Shown: positions 33,930-42,879, numbered from the stretch's first letter. The stretch is DNA of 64,000 bases from JADJPF01 sp964492845 (GCA_964492845.1 CAZBMZ010000020.1:1-64000); one strand, 5' to 3'. The notes: a model not told the origin generated them from the letters alone. Translations and numbers: made by a program.

Positions 33930-33964
33930 AAGAACTTGCTCCTAAACTCATTATTATCAATTAG

Positions 33965-34534
33965 CTATGCTGCACTATACATAATGTCTGTACGAAGCAC
34001 ATATTTACGTCCCTTAATTAACTCACTACCTTCATGCAAAAGATAATGGTCAAAACATAGTGCCATACCTTTTTCTGGGACAATAGTCACATCAAAATAG
34101 GGATAGCGTAAATCAAACCTAGTTTCACCACCTACAAAATTATCATTTAGATAGATCATTAGGGTTATTTGACTTTGTTCGCCATTTTGACGACGAAAAC
34201 AGCCGTCGTAATGTGGCTTGAAATATTGTCCTGGGCTGTAGCGATAAAACCTAAACCTTTCATTTAACCCTAACACTTGTCTATCTTCAAATACAGGTGG
34301 CACAAAAGCTTTTAATCGTTGCCAAATAGTTTCTGCCAATTTTGTATCATCTAAAATTACTCGGTTATTATTGCGAACTTCTGGCCGTATGACATGACCC
34401 CCAACAGCATTAATTGTTGCTATGTCATAGCCTATTTTTTCACTCATAGCAATGTATTCATCACATTCTGCTGAGGATAAAAAATTATTTACAGTAAAAA
34501 TACGATCTGGAGGCATATATTCTTTTTTTTCCAT
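33965..34534 (-). CDS. 2-oxoglutarate/Fe(II) oxygenase (prolyl 4-hydroxylase-like)
   Basis: A 189-residue dioxygenase with the double-stranded beta-helix. The iron site is HYDG (His and Asp) with the distal His in YLLHEGSEL, and the 2-oxoglutarate Arg lies in GRKYVLRTDIMYS. The segment GETRFD and the opening FTVNNFLSSAECDEYIAMSE match procollagen prolyl hydroxylase-type enzymes of bacteria. The target protein or small molecule is unknown. The start at 34534 is used because AGGAG sits six bases before that ATG; a longer form would start at 34549. Its start region is duplicated upstream around a repeat element. Confidence 0.85.
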   Translation of the reverse strand: MEKKEYMPPDRIFTVNNFLSSAECDEYIAMSEKIGYDIATINAVGGHVIRPEVRNNNRVILDDTKLAETIWQRLKAFVPPVFEDRQVLGLNERFRFYRYSPGQYFKPHYDGCFRRQNGEQSQITLMIYLNDNFVGGETRFDLRYPYFDVTIVPEKGMALCFDHYLLHEGSELIKGRKYVLRTDIMYSAA

Positions 34535-34559
34535 ATTTTCTCCTAACAACCCGACCTAG

Positions 34560-34683
34560 ACCCAGCCGTAAACGACTGGGCTAATATCAAAAGCCCCTCT
34601 GGGGCTTAAGCTATAGCTTACGTAATTTTTCTTTAGCCACATAGTGGCTTTTGGCAATAGCCCTGCCGTTTACGGCTGGGCAT
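34560..34683. repeat. two inverted units of the two-hairpin repeat
   Basis: The left unit reads CCCAGCCG..CGACTGGG plus AAGCCCCTCTGGGGCTT; the right unit reads AGCCACATAGTGGCT, then CAATAG and GCCCTGCCG..CGGCTGGGC. The two units face outwards and make an imperfect terminal inverted repeat of about 45 bp. The layout resembles a small mobile or MITE-like element. Confidence 0.75.
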
Positions 34684-34711
34684 TAAAAGGCATATATTCT
34701 TTTTTTTCCAT
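34670..34711 (-). pseudogene. duplicated start fragment of the oxygenase gene (13 codons)
   Basis: The upstream copy of the duplicated ribosome binding site and start codon reads MEKKEYMP and then runs out of the duplication into the repeat, ending at a stop after 13 residues. Being upstream of the real start on the same strand, it could be translated as a short leader or be an inert remnant. Confidence 0.5.
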
Positions 34712-34743
34712 ATTTTCTCCTAACACATTTAATTAATTATTAA

Positions 34744-35589
34744 TTAATCAGCCTTTTTATTTGATGAAAACAGAGAAATTTTTCCTGCTTTTGTCCTTAA
34801 ATTTTTTATTGCACTTAAAAACTGTGGTGGTAAAAGTTTAGGTGTCACTATTTCAGGTTGTTCTGCTATTTTTATATTATTTTCTACAGGCATTTCTTTT
34901 TCCTTATTTTGTTCACTATTTTGTATATTTTTATTATTTATAGTTTCTTGTAGTTCTTTACAGAAATTATCTTGTTCTAGTTTGCTAGCTTGCTTCCAAT
35001 TAAAACGAAGTAGCCCCCAAGACGCATCTGCTTTACTAATTTCTTGTTTAATTTCTTGTGAATAATTAACAAAATTTTTCTCCAATTCATTAACAAGATT
35101 TTCTTTTTCTTTTACAGTTAAATTAATTTTAGTTTTTTTAATTAATCCTTGTAAAAAAGCATTCATTTCTACATAACTTTCTGCTGCTTGTTGGGAAAGT
35201 GGAGGGTTACCTTTAACTAGTAATTTATTTTTTGCTTGATAAACATTACTAACTAATTGTCCTAGGGGATCGTCTTTTCCTTCACTTTCAGCGTGTATGT
35301 AAAGTTGCCTCCCAAATTCACTCCAAGCAAAGGGCTGTTTTTCTAAGGGTAAAGCCTCTATTTCAACAGTAATTGCTTGAAACATTTTTTTTGATTCTAA
35401 AATAGACTCACGCACTTCTTTTTTAGCTTCTTGCCAATCAATTATAAGGCGGTCTTGAAATAGTTTGATTTGCTCATCTGTAAGTTTGCTATCTAAAGCC
35501 TTTTCAATCATTTGTTGAAGCAATTCAGCCGTGTTTTGAGTTAATGGAGGATTGCCAGCAACTAAAATTTTACTTTGATTTTTAGCCAT
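34744..35589 (-). CDS. unknown protein with two GNPPL-containing internal repeats
   Basis: A 281-residue mostly helical, charged protein with no signal peptide. The segment VAGNPPLTQNTAELLQQM (about 7-24) recurs as VKGNPPLSQQAAESYVEM (about 122-139), and each is followed by a helical stretch of about 80 residues. This suggests an internal duplication of a two-part unit. The C-terminal 60 residues are Asn/Glu/Lys-rich and then basic. No family is recognised, and it could be a structural or scaffold protein. The ATG at 35589 is chosen over an in-frame ATG at 35607; neither has a strong binding site (AGG about 11 bases upstream). It lies just upstream of the duplicated repeat region. Confidence 0.6.
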   Translation of the reverse strand: MAKNQSKILVAGNPPLTQNTAELLQQMIEKALDSKLTDEQIKLFQDRLIIDWQEAKKEVRESILESKKMFQAITVEIEALPLEKQPFAWSEFGRQLYIHAESEGKDDPLGQLVSNVYQAKNKLLVKGNPPLSQQAAESYVEMNAFLQGLIKKTKINLTVKEKENLVNELEKNFVNYSQEIKQEISKADASWGLLRFNWKQASKLEQDNFCKELQETINNKNIQNSEQNKEKEMPVENNIKIAEQPEIVTPKLLPPQFLSAIKNLRTKAGKISLFSSNKKAD

Positions 35590-35607
35590 AATTATTAAAC
35601 CTAACAA

Positions 35608-36134
35608 AAATTTTGGCTAACTATAACTTTATTAAACACTTGTTTTCAATAAAGAAAAATTTTTTCTATAATCGCCATTTTTCGTATTGTCTGCCATTTT
35701 TGACATTGTTAAATAATTTGTTGTCTGCCAAAAATGGCAATTGTCTTGGCACTGACTCTTGGCACTGACGTGCCAAGCTAAATTTGTAACGCCCCTAAAC
35801 GGGGCTAAGATCTTGAGTCCCACAAGCAACGAGACAAGTTAATATACTGGAAGCTGCTATGTAAACTATTGAAAAATAAAGCAAAACCGATAATGCCCCA
35901 TTGGGGCATTTGACAATAGCCCATCCGTTTACGGGTGGGCTGGAAATTTTATCCCCTTCTAAATTTACTTAGGCATAATATTTGTTATAGCTTTCTCCTA
36001 AAACAAACTAAGGATATCTACTTTCATCAGCAAAATATATAGGTTATACTACCTGAACTAACTTTGATATTCTTTGTTTAATTATTAGTTTTTATTTATC
36101 TTAAAATACAATATGGAAGGCTAAGCCTAGCATT
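35608..36134. other. repeat-rich intergenic region
   Basis: No supported gene. It contains a cluster of TGCCAAAAATGGCA-type inverted sequences (35674-35739), a hairpin TTGGCAC..GTGCCAA (35759-35776), GCCCC..GGGGC at 35791-35805 and a full two-hairpin repeat (35892-35941). A 65-codon minus-strand frame runs through these repeats and is not credible as a gene. The last 190 bases are AT-rich leader for the pilin operon. Confidence 0.7.
35892..35941. repeat. two-hairpin palindromic repeat
   Basis: AATGCCCCATTGGGGCATT is followed by the linker TGACAAT and AGCCCATCCG..CGGGTGGGCT around TTTA. Stem sequences differ from the other copies but pairing is kept, with one G-T pair. Confidence 0.8.
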
Positions 36135-36686
36135 ATGAATAATATAAAAGGTTATACACTTCTTGAACTTCTAATTGTAATCACCATTATTAGTGCTGTT
36201 CTTATTGGTGTATCCATTAATTTTGGCAGTGCTGCTTTAGGCGTAAGGGTTGAACAAGTCGCTGCTGAAATGGCCTATGCACTTTCTGAGATTAAACGAC
36301 AAGCTAAACGTGGTGATAGCAGTCCAGAAAATCTTACTTTTTCCTTAAGTAAAGCTGATATTCGCCCCCATAGCGGAATTGTCGTCACCACCCAACCACC
36401 CAACAGCAACGCAACTAGTTGCCAAGCACGTTGCGATGCAAATCAAGCTGTAATTTGTGTTTCTAATCAAGCCTTTTGTTTTAGCACTAGCCCGAACTTT
36501 TCATTTGATAGGTTTGGAGGCACATTAAAAGAATCACATGCAGTTTTTATTCTTAGTAAAAATCGTCAATTGGCTTTATTAGTTGATAAGCATGGTGACT
36601 TTCACGTAGCAGAATTTTCCCGCGGACAATGGCGTTCTCGTACCGATCTACAAAATCTTTTTAATCCATCATCAAAAGGCAAATAA
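36135..36686 (+). CDS. type IV prepilin-like protein (FimT/GspH type)
   Basis: A 183-residue minor pilin or pseudopilin. The N-terminus MNNIKG followed by YTLLELLIVITII is a prepilin leader cut after Gly, with Glu at mature position 5 and a long hydrophobic helix. The rest is a globular head containing Cys pairs (SCQARC, VICVSNQAFC). The FimT/GspH group initiates pilus or secretion pseudopilus assembly. It is the first of an operon of three such genes plus two large proteins, 18 bases before the next. Confidence 0.85.
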   Translation: MNNIKGYTLLELLIVITIISAVLIGVSINFGSAALGVRVEQVAAEMAYALSEIKRQAKRGDSSPENLTFSLSKADIRPHSGIVVTTQPPNSNATSCQARCDANQAVICVSNQAFCFSTSPNFSFDRFGGTLKESHAVFILSKNRQLALLVDKHGDFHVAEFSRGQWRSRTDLQNLFNPSSKGK

Positions 36687-36704
36687 CTATTTAGGGGATA
36701 AACA

Positions 36705-37328
36705 ATGTTTAATAAACTTAAAAACAAGCTTAACCGCTCCCACCAAGGCTTTTCTGCTGTTGAATATATGATTGCAGCAATTCTTCTAGCCATAATTTTT
36801 ATTAATCTAGGCAAATTGCTAATTACAGGTATTAAAAATGGACAATTTGTTAAAAAACTTGCTGATGTTGGCGCACTTGCATCACAAAAAACTACAGAAT
36901 TATTTAACGACACTCCAAATCAAGTTAAATTAATTCCTAATGGACAAACTCAAGTAGGCTCAATTGATCCTAATTTCCCAATGCCAGGCTATTTTGACCT
37001 ACTCAATGAATCAGGTTGTTTAATAAATTCTCCTGCTTCTCCAAATCCTCCAAATCCTCCAACAAAGGAAAAAGATGGTAGAGGGATTGACCCAACCGAT
37101 GACATTGACAAAGGCCAAGGCACTGTTAACACACTTGATTGTAGTAAATCCACTGTCCCAAACCCTAGTAATTCAACATTTGCTAAATTTCGCCGCCAAT
37201 GGCTAATAAAAAGAAACTTTCCAACTACAAATGATGTCACATCTTATGTAATTGTAATTAAGCAAGATACAAATGATATAGTTCGTGTTAGATATGCAAC
37301 CAAGTCAGATGGAGTAGTTACAAAATAA
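36705..37328 (+). CDS. type IV prepilin-like protein (PilV position)
   Basis: A 207-residue protein with a longer, basic leader (MFNKLKNKLNRSHQG) cut before FSAVEYMIAAILLAIIF, with Glu at position 5. The head is Asn/Pro-rich with one repetitive part (NPPNPPTKEK) and a Cys. In minor-pilin operons a protein of this size and place usually corresponds to PilV. I base that on order rather than on sequence similarity. It sits between the FimT-like and PilW-like genes, and the GGGG before the ATG is a fair binding site. Confidence 0.75.
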   Translation: MFNKLKNKLNRSHQGFSAVEYMIAAILLAIIFINLGKLLITGIKNGQFVKKLADVGALASQKTTELFNDTPNQVKLIPNGQTQVGSIDPNFPMPGYFDLLNESGCLINSPASPNPPNPPTKEKDGRGIDPTDDIDKGQGTVNTLDCSKSTVPNPSNSTFAKFRRQWLIKRNFPTTNDVTSYVIVIKQDTNDIVRVRYATKSDGVVTK

Positions 37329-37346
37329 ATTATTTTAGAGGGTATT

Positions 37347-38693
37347 ATGAGAAAAAGTTTATTCATTAATAATAAAGGGTTTAGCTTATTAGAAGGCGTT
37401 GTTATTGTAGTTATTAGCAGCATAGTTTTAGTTTCTGCTACAAGCGTTTATATACAATTTCTTAAAATTAATAACCGCCAAGACCGAGTTATTCAAGTAG
37501 AACGCGCATTGCTCTCTACGCAATCATCCTTAAAACAAGCCTTAACCACACTTCCCGGACGAGGGCTTGCAACTTCTAACGGACAAGCCTTTAGCATTCC
37601 TGCACTTCCCATAGCAGGGTTTCTACCAGATGCTACCGGTAAAATTACTCCAATTCGTCTAGGTATTATCACTCCTTACAAAGTTAATGGTTTTGATGCT
37701 TTCACTGTTGTTTATGCTGATGCAAAAATTCCAAGACTACCTATCGCGGAAGTTTCCGTAGGCTCTGGAACTACAGGTAGAGTGCGGGTAGCCGTTCCAA
37801 ATGTCGTCACATCGACAACTGACGGAAACGACGATCAAGACCCAGCTAAAGGCGATGACAAAGACGATAAGAACACAAGAAATCTAGTTAATACTGATTA
37901 TGGCGCAGAGCAACATCAAAAAGTTCCTGTAGGCGGCTTTCCTACACCTACACCAGCTTCTAGCCCTAATCCTAGAGGCCCACGCGAAACCCCAACCCCA
38001 ACACAACCAGGTGTTGCGCCAAATGTCCCAGATGACCAAACTTTATTAGGGCTTCCCTGGATTCCTACCGCAGATATGTTTAAGCCAGGCGATCTAGCCT
38101 TATTAGTTGCCATTCCCCCATATAGCGAAGGCGGAGACGACATTCCAAACTCAAGAATCAATTTCCAACCTGCTTCCCGACTAGTTAGACTTACTAGCAT
38201 TAGCAATTCAACTGTAATCCCTGGCCAAAGTGGACGTAGTTTTATAGAATTTAACTATGATCTCTGCACAAGTGGCGATTGCGGCCAAGCTATACCAGGG
38301 CTTTCCAACGCTCCAGATGCTCCACAAAGATTTCTTATTGGTTCTATTTTAGTACCTCTTAAAGTAGCCAGCTTTTACATCAAACAAGATCAAATGAGTA
38401 GCAGACTTGTAAGAAATGATGGTGGGACAATTCTGCCTGATAATAATGGCAATTTCTTTGTCCAAGGTGGCTCAGAAAGTAATCTTGGCGAAACTGATTC
38501 AATAACCGTAACCTATCGATTAAAAGACGGCACAACCCAGCCAACACCAATAAGCCCAATAGTTGCTTGGCTAGATGATATTTCATCCATAGATGTTTCA
38601 CTCTTTCGTGAAGTTCCACCCGTGCAAGGCAATGAGCGCATCGCCCGCAAAATTACTCAAACCTACCCAATTTTTATACGCAACATCGAATAG
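37347..38693 (+). CDS. type IV prepilin-like protein (PilW position)
   Basis: A 448-residue protein whose N-terminus MRKSLFINNKG then FSLLEGVVIVVISSIVL is a prepilin leader and membrane helix with Glu5. The head is large, with Asp/Lys-rich (about 150-180) and Pro/Thr-rich (about 200-225) linkers, and ends in a beta-rich domain. Length and order suggest the PilW role in a minor pilin tip complex. It begins 18 bases after the preceding gene. No peptidase or ATPase of the pilus machinery is in the window. Confidence 0.78.
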   Translation: MRKSLFINNKGFSLLEGVVIVVISSIVLVSATSVYIQFLKINNRQDRVIQVERALLSTQSSLKQALTTLPGRGLATSNGQAFSIPALPIAGFLPDATGKITPIRLGIITPYKVNGFDAFTVVYADAKIPRLPIAEVSVGSGTTGRVRVAVPNVVTSTTDGNDDQDPAKGDDKDDKNTRNLVNTDYGAEQHQKVPVGGFPTPTPASSPNPRGPRETPTPTQPGVAPNVPDDQTLLGLPWIPTADMFKPGDLALLVAIPPYSEGGDDIPNSRINFQPASRLVRLTSISNSTVIPGQSGRSFIEFNYDLCTSGDCGQAIPGLSNAPDAPQRFLIGSILVPLKVASFYIKQDQMSSRLVRNDGGTILPDNNGNFFVQGGSESNLGETDSITVTYRLKDGTTQPTPISPIVAWLDDISSIDVSLFREVPPVQGNERIARKITQTYPIFIRNIE

Positions 38694-38702
38694 GAGGCCA
38701 TC

Positions 38703-39860
38703 ATGAATAACAATAATAATGTAACTAAAAAATCTAGCGTTAAAAAACTTAAGAAATATGCAAAGAAAGTTGTTAGAAAAATAAACACTCCGCGAGGGTG
38801 GGCGATCCTATTTGCAGTATTTTTCTTTTTTATAATAAGTTCAGCAGCAATAATAGGCCCAATATCAAGAACCACAATGCAAATAAAAGACACTCAGCTA
38901 GATATAGCCCTATCAACAGCAGAGGACATAGCCCTAACAACATCAAGCCCAATACGAAATTATATAGTTGACCAAGTATATCAACGAGTACAAACCCAAT
39001 TGGTAGACCACTTAAGAAAAGCACAAGGTTCAACAACCTACGTATGTCAGGGGAAACTAACAGCCCCATCATCAGCAGGAACAGCAGATAGTGACCTAGC
39101 AAGCCAATATGGATTATGTGAACCAGAAACGTTATTTGATGACTTAAAAGGAGATACCAACCAAACTATAGATTTTCTAACAGGGGTACTTCCACCTAAT
39201 GCAGGGTTAGGCGACAAGGAATCTGACAAGTTACAGCAAAACATTATTCGTCAAATGCAGAATGATTATAGCTACACTTTACGAGCAACCTTTGTTGGAC
39301 AAGAAAAATTTCCCAAACGAGGACTTACAACCATTGACACAGAAAAGTATCATTGGCTAGTGCGTGCTGATGTTGAGAGTCATTCCTACGATGACATTAC
39401 AAGCGGCACTGTTATTTACTTTGACGTAGTTCTTACCAATCAATTCATCCCCGACAATTTTAACGGTGCTGGCAGTGCGTGTGATAGAAAAGAAGCTGAT
39501 ACTGGTTATAGCTGTACTGGTTTAGGTAATGGGGTTACTAGCACTAACCCTGAAGATTGTATTCAAGCAGGTTATGTTGATGGTAATGGTACTTATTATG
39601 ATTCTGGTCAAGGCCCTTGCCTTACTTTTGATCAAGGGCCATGTGCATTAGATGGCCCTTGTATAAACAATTCGCTTTATGTGATGTGTCCATTGGCTGA
39701 TGGAGGTTATTCAATAAGGTATAAAATCCACTCAACAAGACCCCAACCAGGATGTGCATCATTAAAAACAGGAAATAGATCAGCAATAGGATTAGATCCT
39801 CAAGGTTATTCTTTCCTATTAACTGTCAGAATTGTAAGTATTGGTTCTACTTATAATTAA
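38703..39860 (+). CDS. membrane-anchored protein in the pilin operon (PilX position)
   Basis: A 385-residue protein with a basic N-terminus of about 35 residues, then one membrane helix (GWAILFAVFFFFIISSAAII), and a large external domain with many Cys and Gly. Unlike its neighbours it has no clear prepilin cleavage site (no Gly-Phe-x3-Glu), though its place matches PilX. Cys residues (CQGK, CEPE, then a Cys-rich 260-330 region) suggest disulphide bonds. GGAGG precedes the ATG, ten bases after the PilW-like gene. Function beyond this setting is unknown. Confidence 0.65.
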   Translation: MNNNNNVTKKSSVKKLKKYAKKVVRKINTPRGWAILFAVFFFFIISSAAIIGPISRTTMQIKDTQLDIALSTAEDIALTTSSPIRNYIVDQVYQRVQTQLVDHLRKAQGSTTYVCQGKLTAPSSAGTADSDLASQYGLCEPETLFDDLKGDTNQTIDFLTGVLPPNAGLGDKESDKLQQNIIRQMQNDYSYTLRATFVGQEKFPKRGLTTIDTEKYHWLVRADVESHSYDDITSGTVIYFDVVLTNQFIPDNFNGAGSACDRKEADTGYSCTGLGNGVTSTNPEDCIQAGYVDGNGTYYDSGQGPCLTFDQGPCALDGPCINNSLYVMCPLADGGYSIRYKIHSTRPQPGCASLKTGNRSAIGLDPQGYSFLLTVRIVSIGSTYN

Positions 39861-39889
39861 TTATTTTAATGTCATAGGAGAAAAGTTCA

Positions 39890-42139
39890 ATGCTAAAATT
39901 AATAAAAACAGTTATTTATATATCGTTGATGTTGTGTTTAATAAAACCTTTGGCACAAGCACAAACTAGCAGTGACCCAATTATTTATAGAGTTGTTAAC
40001 AACGATCTCTCTGCTAGCGGAGGTTATTTATCAGAAGTTAATGCACTGAATTTACAAGAAATTCGTCAAATTCCTTTTAATAGTTCTTCATTTCGTATAG
40101 ACATAACACCCAATCAAAAAAGAGCTTTTCTTACGCACTCTCGTAATTTTTTCGGTCGAGGTTTAACAGTTCTTGATTTAGAGAGAGGTATTATTATTGG
40201 AACATTATTTAATGATGTTATGGTTAATAACTTAAAAATAGGAACAGATGGGTTATTATGGGTGTTGTTAGGTGATTCAAGAATTGTTTTAGTAGATCCA
40301 AATAATTTACAAACCGTTACCACATTAACTACAAATAGTAGTCCACAAGAAGTAGTTTTTAGTTTTGATGGAAGGCGTGCCTATGTTTCTTTAACTAATA
40401 GTAATATTATTGTTTTTGATGTTCAAACTAAACGCTCCATTAGAGCCATCAGCAATTTACCTGTAGGTATGCCTGCTGTTCTTAGGCCAATGGAGATAGC
40501 TATTTCTCCTGATGGCAACACGTTATGTTTAGGTAGTAGAGAAAATATCACTGTTATTGATACAAATTCTTTTAGTGTTATCAGTAGTTTTACAGTACCT
40601 AGTCCTTCAAACTTTGATATCCCTTCTTTACTTTTCAGTCCTGATGGAAATTTGCTTTATATTGGATTATATAATGCTCGTAATCTTTTTGTTTACGATT
40701 TTAGTTCCAACCAACTAACTAGTATTTTTGCTTCTGTTTTTGCTACTATACAGGATTTTAAACTCTCATCAGATGGACGGTTACTTTATATTGGTGAGTT
40801 TCGAGGTACTATTGCTTTTGATACAACAACGCGTTCTATAGTTAGGGCAAATGGTGATTTTAATGGGTCACCAACTGCTGTTGCAGGGGGCATATACATA
40901 GCAGGCAACTTCAACATAGGGCAGGCACCGACGGTGCAAGTGACAAATCCTCTAGTAAATCAACAACTTACACCCGGACAAAATGTAAGGATTCAGTGGC
41001 AAACTACTGTAGCAGCACAAAGTTTCGCACTAGTTAATCACAAAGTAGAACTATCAACCAACGGTGGGCAAACATTTACAACAATTGCAGGTGCAGAAAA
41101 CCTAGCAGCAGATGCACGGGAATTTACTTGGACAGTGCCTAATATTCAAGTAGCAAATAACGCCCAAATTAGAGTAACAGCAGGGGATCTTGGTGCTAGG
41201 CGGGGTAGTTCTGCTAGTGGCAATTTCTCTATAGGAATGGGCGGCGGAAACCCTGGCGACACTCAAAACCCTACAGTTAATTTTATAGCTCCAACAGGAG
41301 GCGAGAACTTCAATAGTGGCAGCAACTTAGCAATAAGTTGGATGTCAAGCGATAATGTAGGGGTGGCTGCTCAAGACTTGTCTTTATCAACCGATGGCGG
41401 CGCGACATTCCCAACCACACTAGCAACAGGCTTGTCCGGTAGCACTCAAAGCTTTAATTTTGCAATTCCAATGACACTAGAAACTAGTCAAGCTCGCCTT
41501 CGCCTAATTGTTAGGGACGCAGCCGGAAATATGGCTCAAGCAATTACAGCTAACAACTTTAGCATTCAATCAGCAGTTGACAACATAGCTCCAATAGTGA
41601 CAATAAGCCAACCAACAACAAATCAACAAGTTATGGCAGGTCAGCCAATCCAAGTCAACTGGCAAAGCACTGACAACAGGGCTGTAGTTTCTCAAAGTTT
41701 ATTGTTGTCGCTAAATGCAGGACAAAGCTTTACTCAAGTAGCAAGCTTTGGAGCAACAGACAGTAGTTTTACACTCAACAACATTGCTAGCTTAAACTTA
41801 ACAACACCACAAGCAATAGTACGCATTACAGCAACAGACGCAGCAGGTAACACAGGTCAAGTTAGCACACAATTTAGGGTAGGGCCAGCCATTACCCAAG
41901 CTTCATTTCAAGCTAAAATCTTAACAATCAACGGCATAGGCTTTATGTCCAACGGTGCTAACATTTTGCAGCTATTTATTAATGACAAGTTGATTACAAT
42001 AGCCCCTCGTAGCGTCACCAACACAACATTTACTATCAAAGGCAACAAGAAAAAGCTCAACTTAATTAAAGGCTCTAGCAATTCGGTCAGGCTTGTTGTT
42101 GACGGTGTTAGCTCTAATATGGGTAGCTTTATGTTTTAG
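39890..42139 (+). CDS. secreted beta-propeller and Ig-like repeat protein (PilY1-like position)
   Basis: A 749-residue secreted protein with a signal peptide (about 1-25, ending LAQAQ). Residues about 35-345 form a YVTN-type beta-propeller with repeated SPDG/SFDGRRAY motifs (for example FSPDGNLLYIGLYNARN). Three immunoglobulin-like repeats follow (about 350-660), each with VRIQWQ/LAISWMSSD/IQVNWQSTD and an STNGG-type turn. A last beta domain with VRLVVDGVSSN ends the protein. It closes the pilin operon where PilY1, also a beta-propeller tip adhesin, is found elsewhere, so an analogous pilus-tip role is inferred. Direct homology to PilY1 is not shown. Confidence 0.75.
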   Translation: MLKLIKTVIYISLMLCLIKPLAQAQTSSDPIIYRVVNNDLSASGGYLSEVNALNLQEIRQIPFNSSSFRIDITPNQKRAFLTHSRNFFGRGLTVLDLERGIIIGTLFNDVMVNNLKIGTDGLLWVLLGDSRIVLVDPNNLQTVTTLTTNSSPQEVVFSFDGRRAYVSLTNSNIIVFDVQTKRSIRAISNLPVGMPAVLRPMEIAISPDGNTLCLGSRENITVIDTNSFSVISSFTVPSPSNFDIPSLLFSPDGNLLYIGLYNARNLFVYDFSSNQLTSIFASVFATIQDFKLSSDGRLLYIGEFRGTIAFDTTTRSIVRANGDFNGSPTAVAGGIYIAGNFNIGQAPTVQVTNPLVNQQLTPGQNVRIQWQTTVAAQSFALVNHKVELSTNGGQTFTTIAGAENLAADAREFTWTVPNIQVANNAQIRVTAGDLGARRGSSASGNFSIGMGGGNPGDTQNPTVNFIAPTGGENFNSGSNLAISWMSSDNVGVAAQDLSLSTDGGATFPTTLATGLSGSTQSFNFAIPMTLETSQARLRLIVRDAAGNMAQAITANNFSIQSAVDNIAPIVTISQPTTNQQVMAGQPIQVNWQSTDNRAVVSQSLLLSLNAGQSFTQVASFGATDSSFTLNNIASLNLTTPQAIVRITATDAAGNTGQVSTQFRVGPAITQASFQAKILTINGIGFMSNGANILQLFINDKLITIAPRSVTNTTFTIKGNKKKLNLIKGSSNSVRLVVDGVSSNMGSFMF

Positions 42140-42151
42140 GAGTTGTAAAAA

Positions 42152-42703
42152 ATGGTTATACAAACAGATATAGTAATAGATGAATTGTATAAATTAATGG
42201 AAAATAGAAAAGCAGAAATAATAAATGGAAAGATAGTAGAAATGGCCCCAACAGGATTTTTACCAGGACGTGTAGCAGGACAAATATACAATAGTTTACG
42301 AGAGTATGAAAGACAGTATAGAACAGGGTATGCAATACCTGATAATGTAGGATTTATAGTTAATCTACCTAACCGAACATCTTTTAGCCCAGACGCAGCA
42401 TATTACGTTGGTAAGTCTACAGGAATGAAATTTCTTGAAGGTGCGCCTATTTTTGCAGTAGAAGTTAGAAGTGAAAATGATTATGGAGTGGCCGAAGAAG
42501 AAAAAATGAAGCAAAAACGAGCAGATTATTTTGCTTGCGGCACTAGGGTAGTTTGGGATGTTGACTTACTAGGGGCTAATACTATTTGCAAGTATTGTTG
42601 TGATGCTCCAAACACTCCAATTATTTTTGGTCGAGGTGAAATTGCTGATGCTGAACCTGCTTTAGCTAATTGGAGAATAACTGTTAACGAGCTTTTCGAT
42701 TAA
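42152..42703 (+). CDS. Uma2-family endonuclease, divergent copy
   Basis: A 183-residue Uma2 protein, distinct from the two at 20.5-21.7 kb. It has MENRKAEIINGKIVEMAPTG at the start, then PDAAYYVG with the catalytic Asp. Next come IFAVEVRSENDYG with Glu-x-Arg where the others have Glu-x-Ser, and KQKRADYFACG with the Lys. It contains extra Cys late in the sequence. It starts 12 bases after the propeller gene and may be carried along on the same transcript, though it is functionally unrelated. The tail is followed by a strong terminator. Confidence 0.85.
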   Translation: MVIQTDIVIDELYKLMENRKAEIINGKIVEMAPTGFLPGRVAGQIYNSLREYERQYRTGYAIPDNVGFIVNLPNRTSFSPDAAYYVGKSTGMKFLEGAPIFAVEVRSENDYGVAEEEKMKQKRADYFACGTRVVWDVDLLGANTICKYCCDAPNTPIIFGRGEIADAEPALANWRITVNELFD

Positions 42704-42727
42704 TCACTTAATTTTGTTGACCAAGCA

Positions 42728-42800
42728 ATAACCTTAAATTAATAGCCTAGAGATTAATAGCCTAGAGATTAATAACTAGGCTATTTTTATTTAAGGTTTA
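42728..42800. terminator. bidirectional terminator with nested stems
   Basis: The inner stem AATAGCCTAG pairs with CTAGGCTATT (42756-42785) and is followed by TTTTATTT. The outer stem ACCTTAAAT pairs with ATTTAAGGT. A 15-base direct repeat (ATTAATAGCCTAGAG) gives two alternative left arms. It lies between convergent genes. Confidence 0.8.
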
Positions 42801-42879
42801 TGAAAATTTGTAGTGCTTAGTTTTATCGCTAAAATCTTGTAATACTTATGGATAATTCTTAAAACACTCCCTACATAAT

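Larger units (their letters stand above)
34511..34725. repeat. 38-bp direct duplication flanking a palindromic element
   Basis: Bases 34511-34548 recur identically at 34688-34725, 177 bases apart. The duplicated piece contains the ribosome binding site and first eight codons of the oxygenase gene. Between the copies lies a 139-bp segment made of two inverted units of the two-hairpin repeat. Confidence 0.9.

Noticed and set aside
35632..35829. A 65-codon minus-strand frame in the 35.6-36.1 kb gap.
   Set aside because: It runs through palindromic repeats, has no ribosome binding site or recognisable domain, and its sequence is explained by the repeats.
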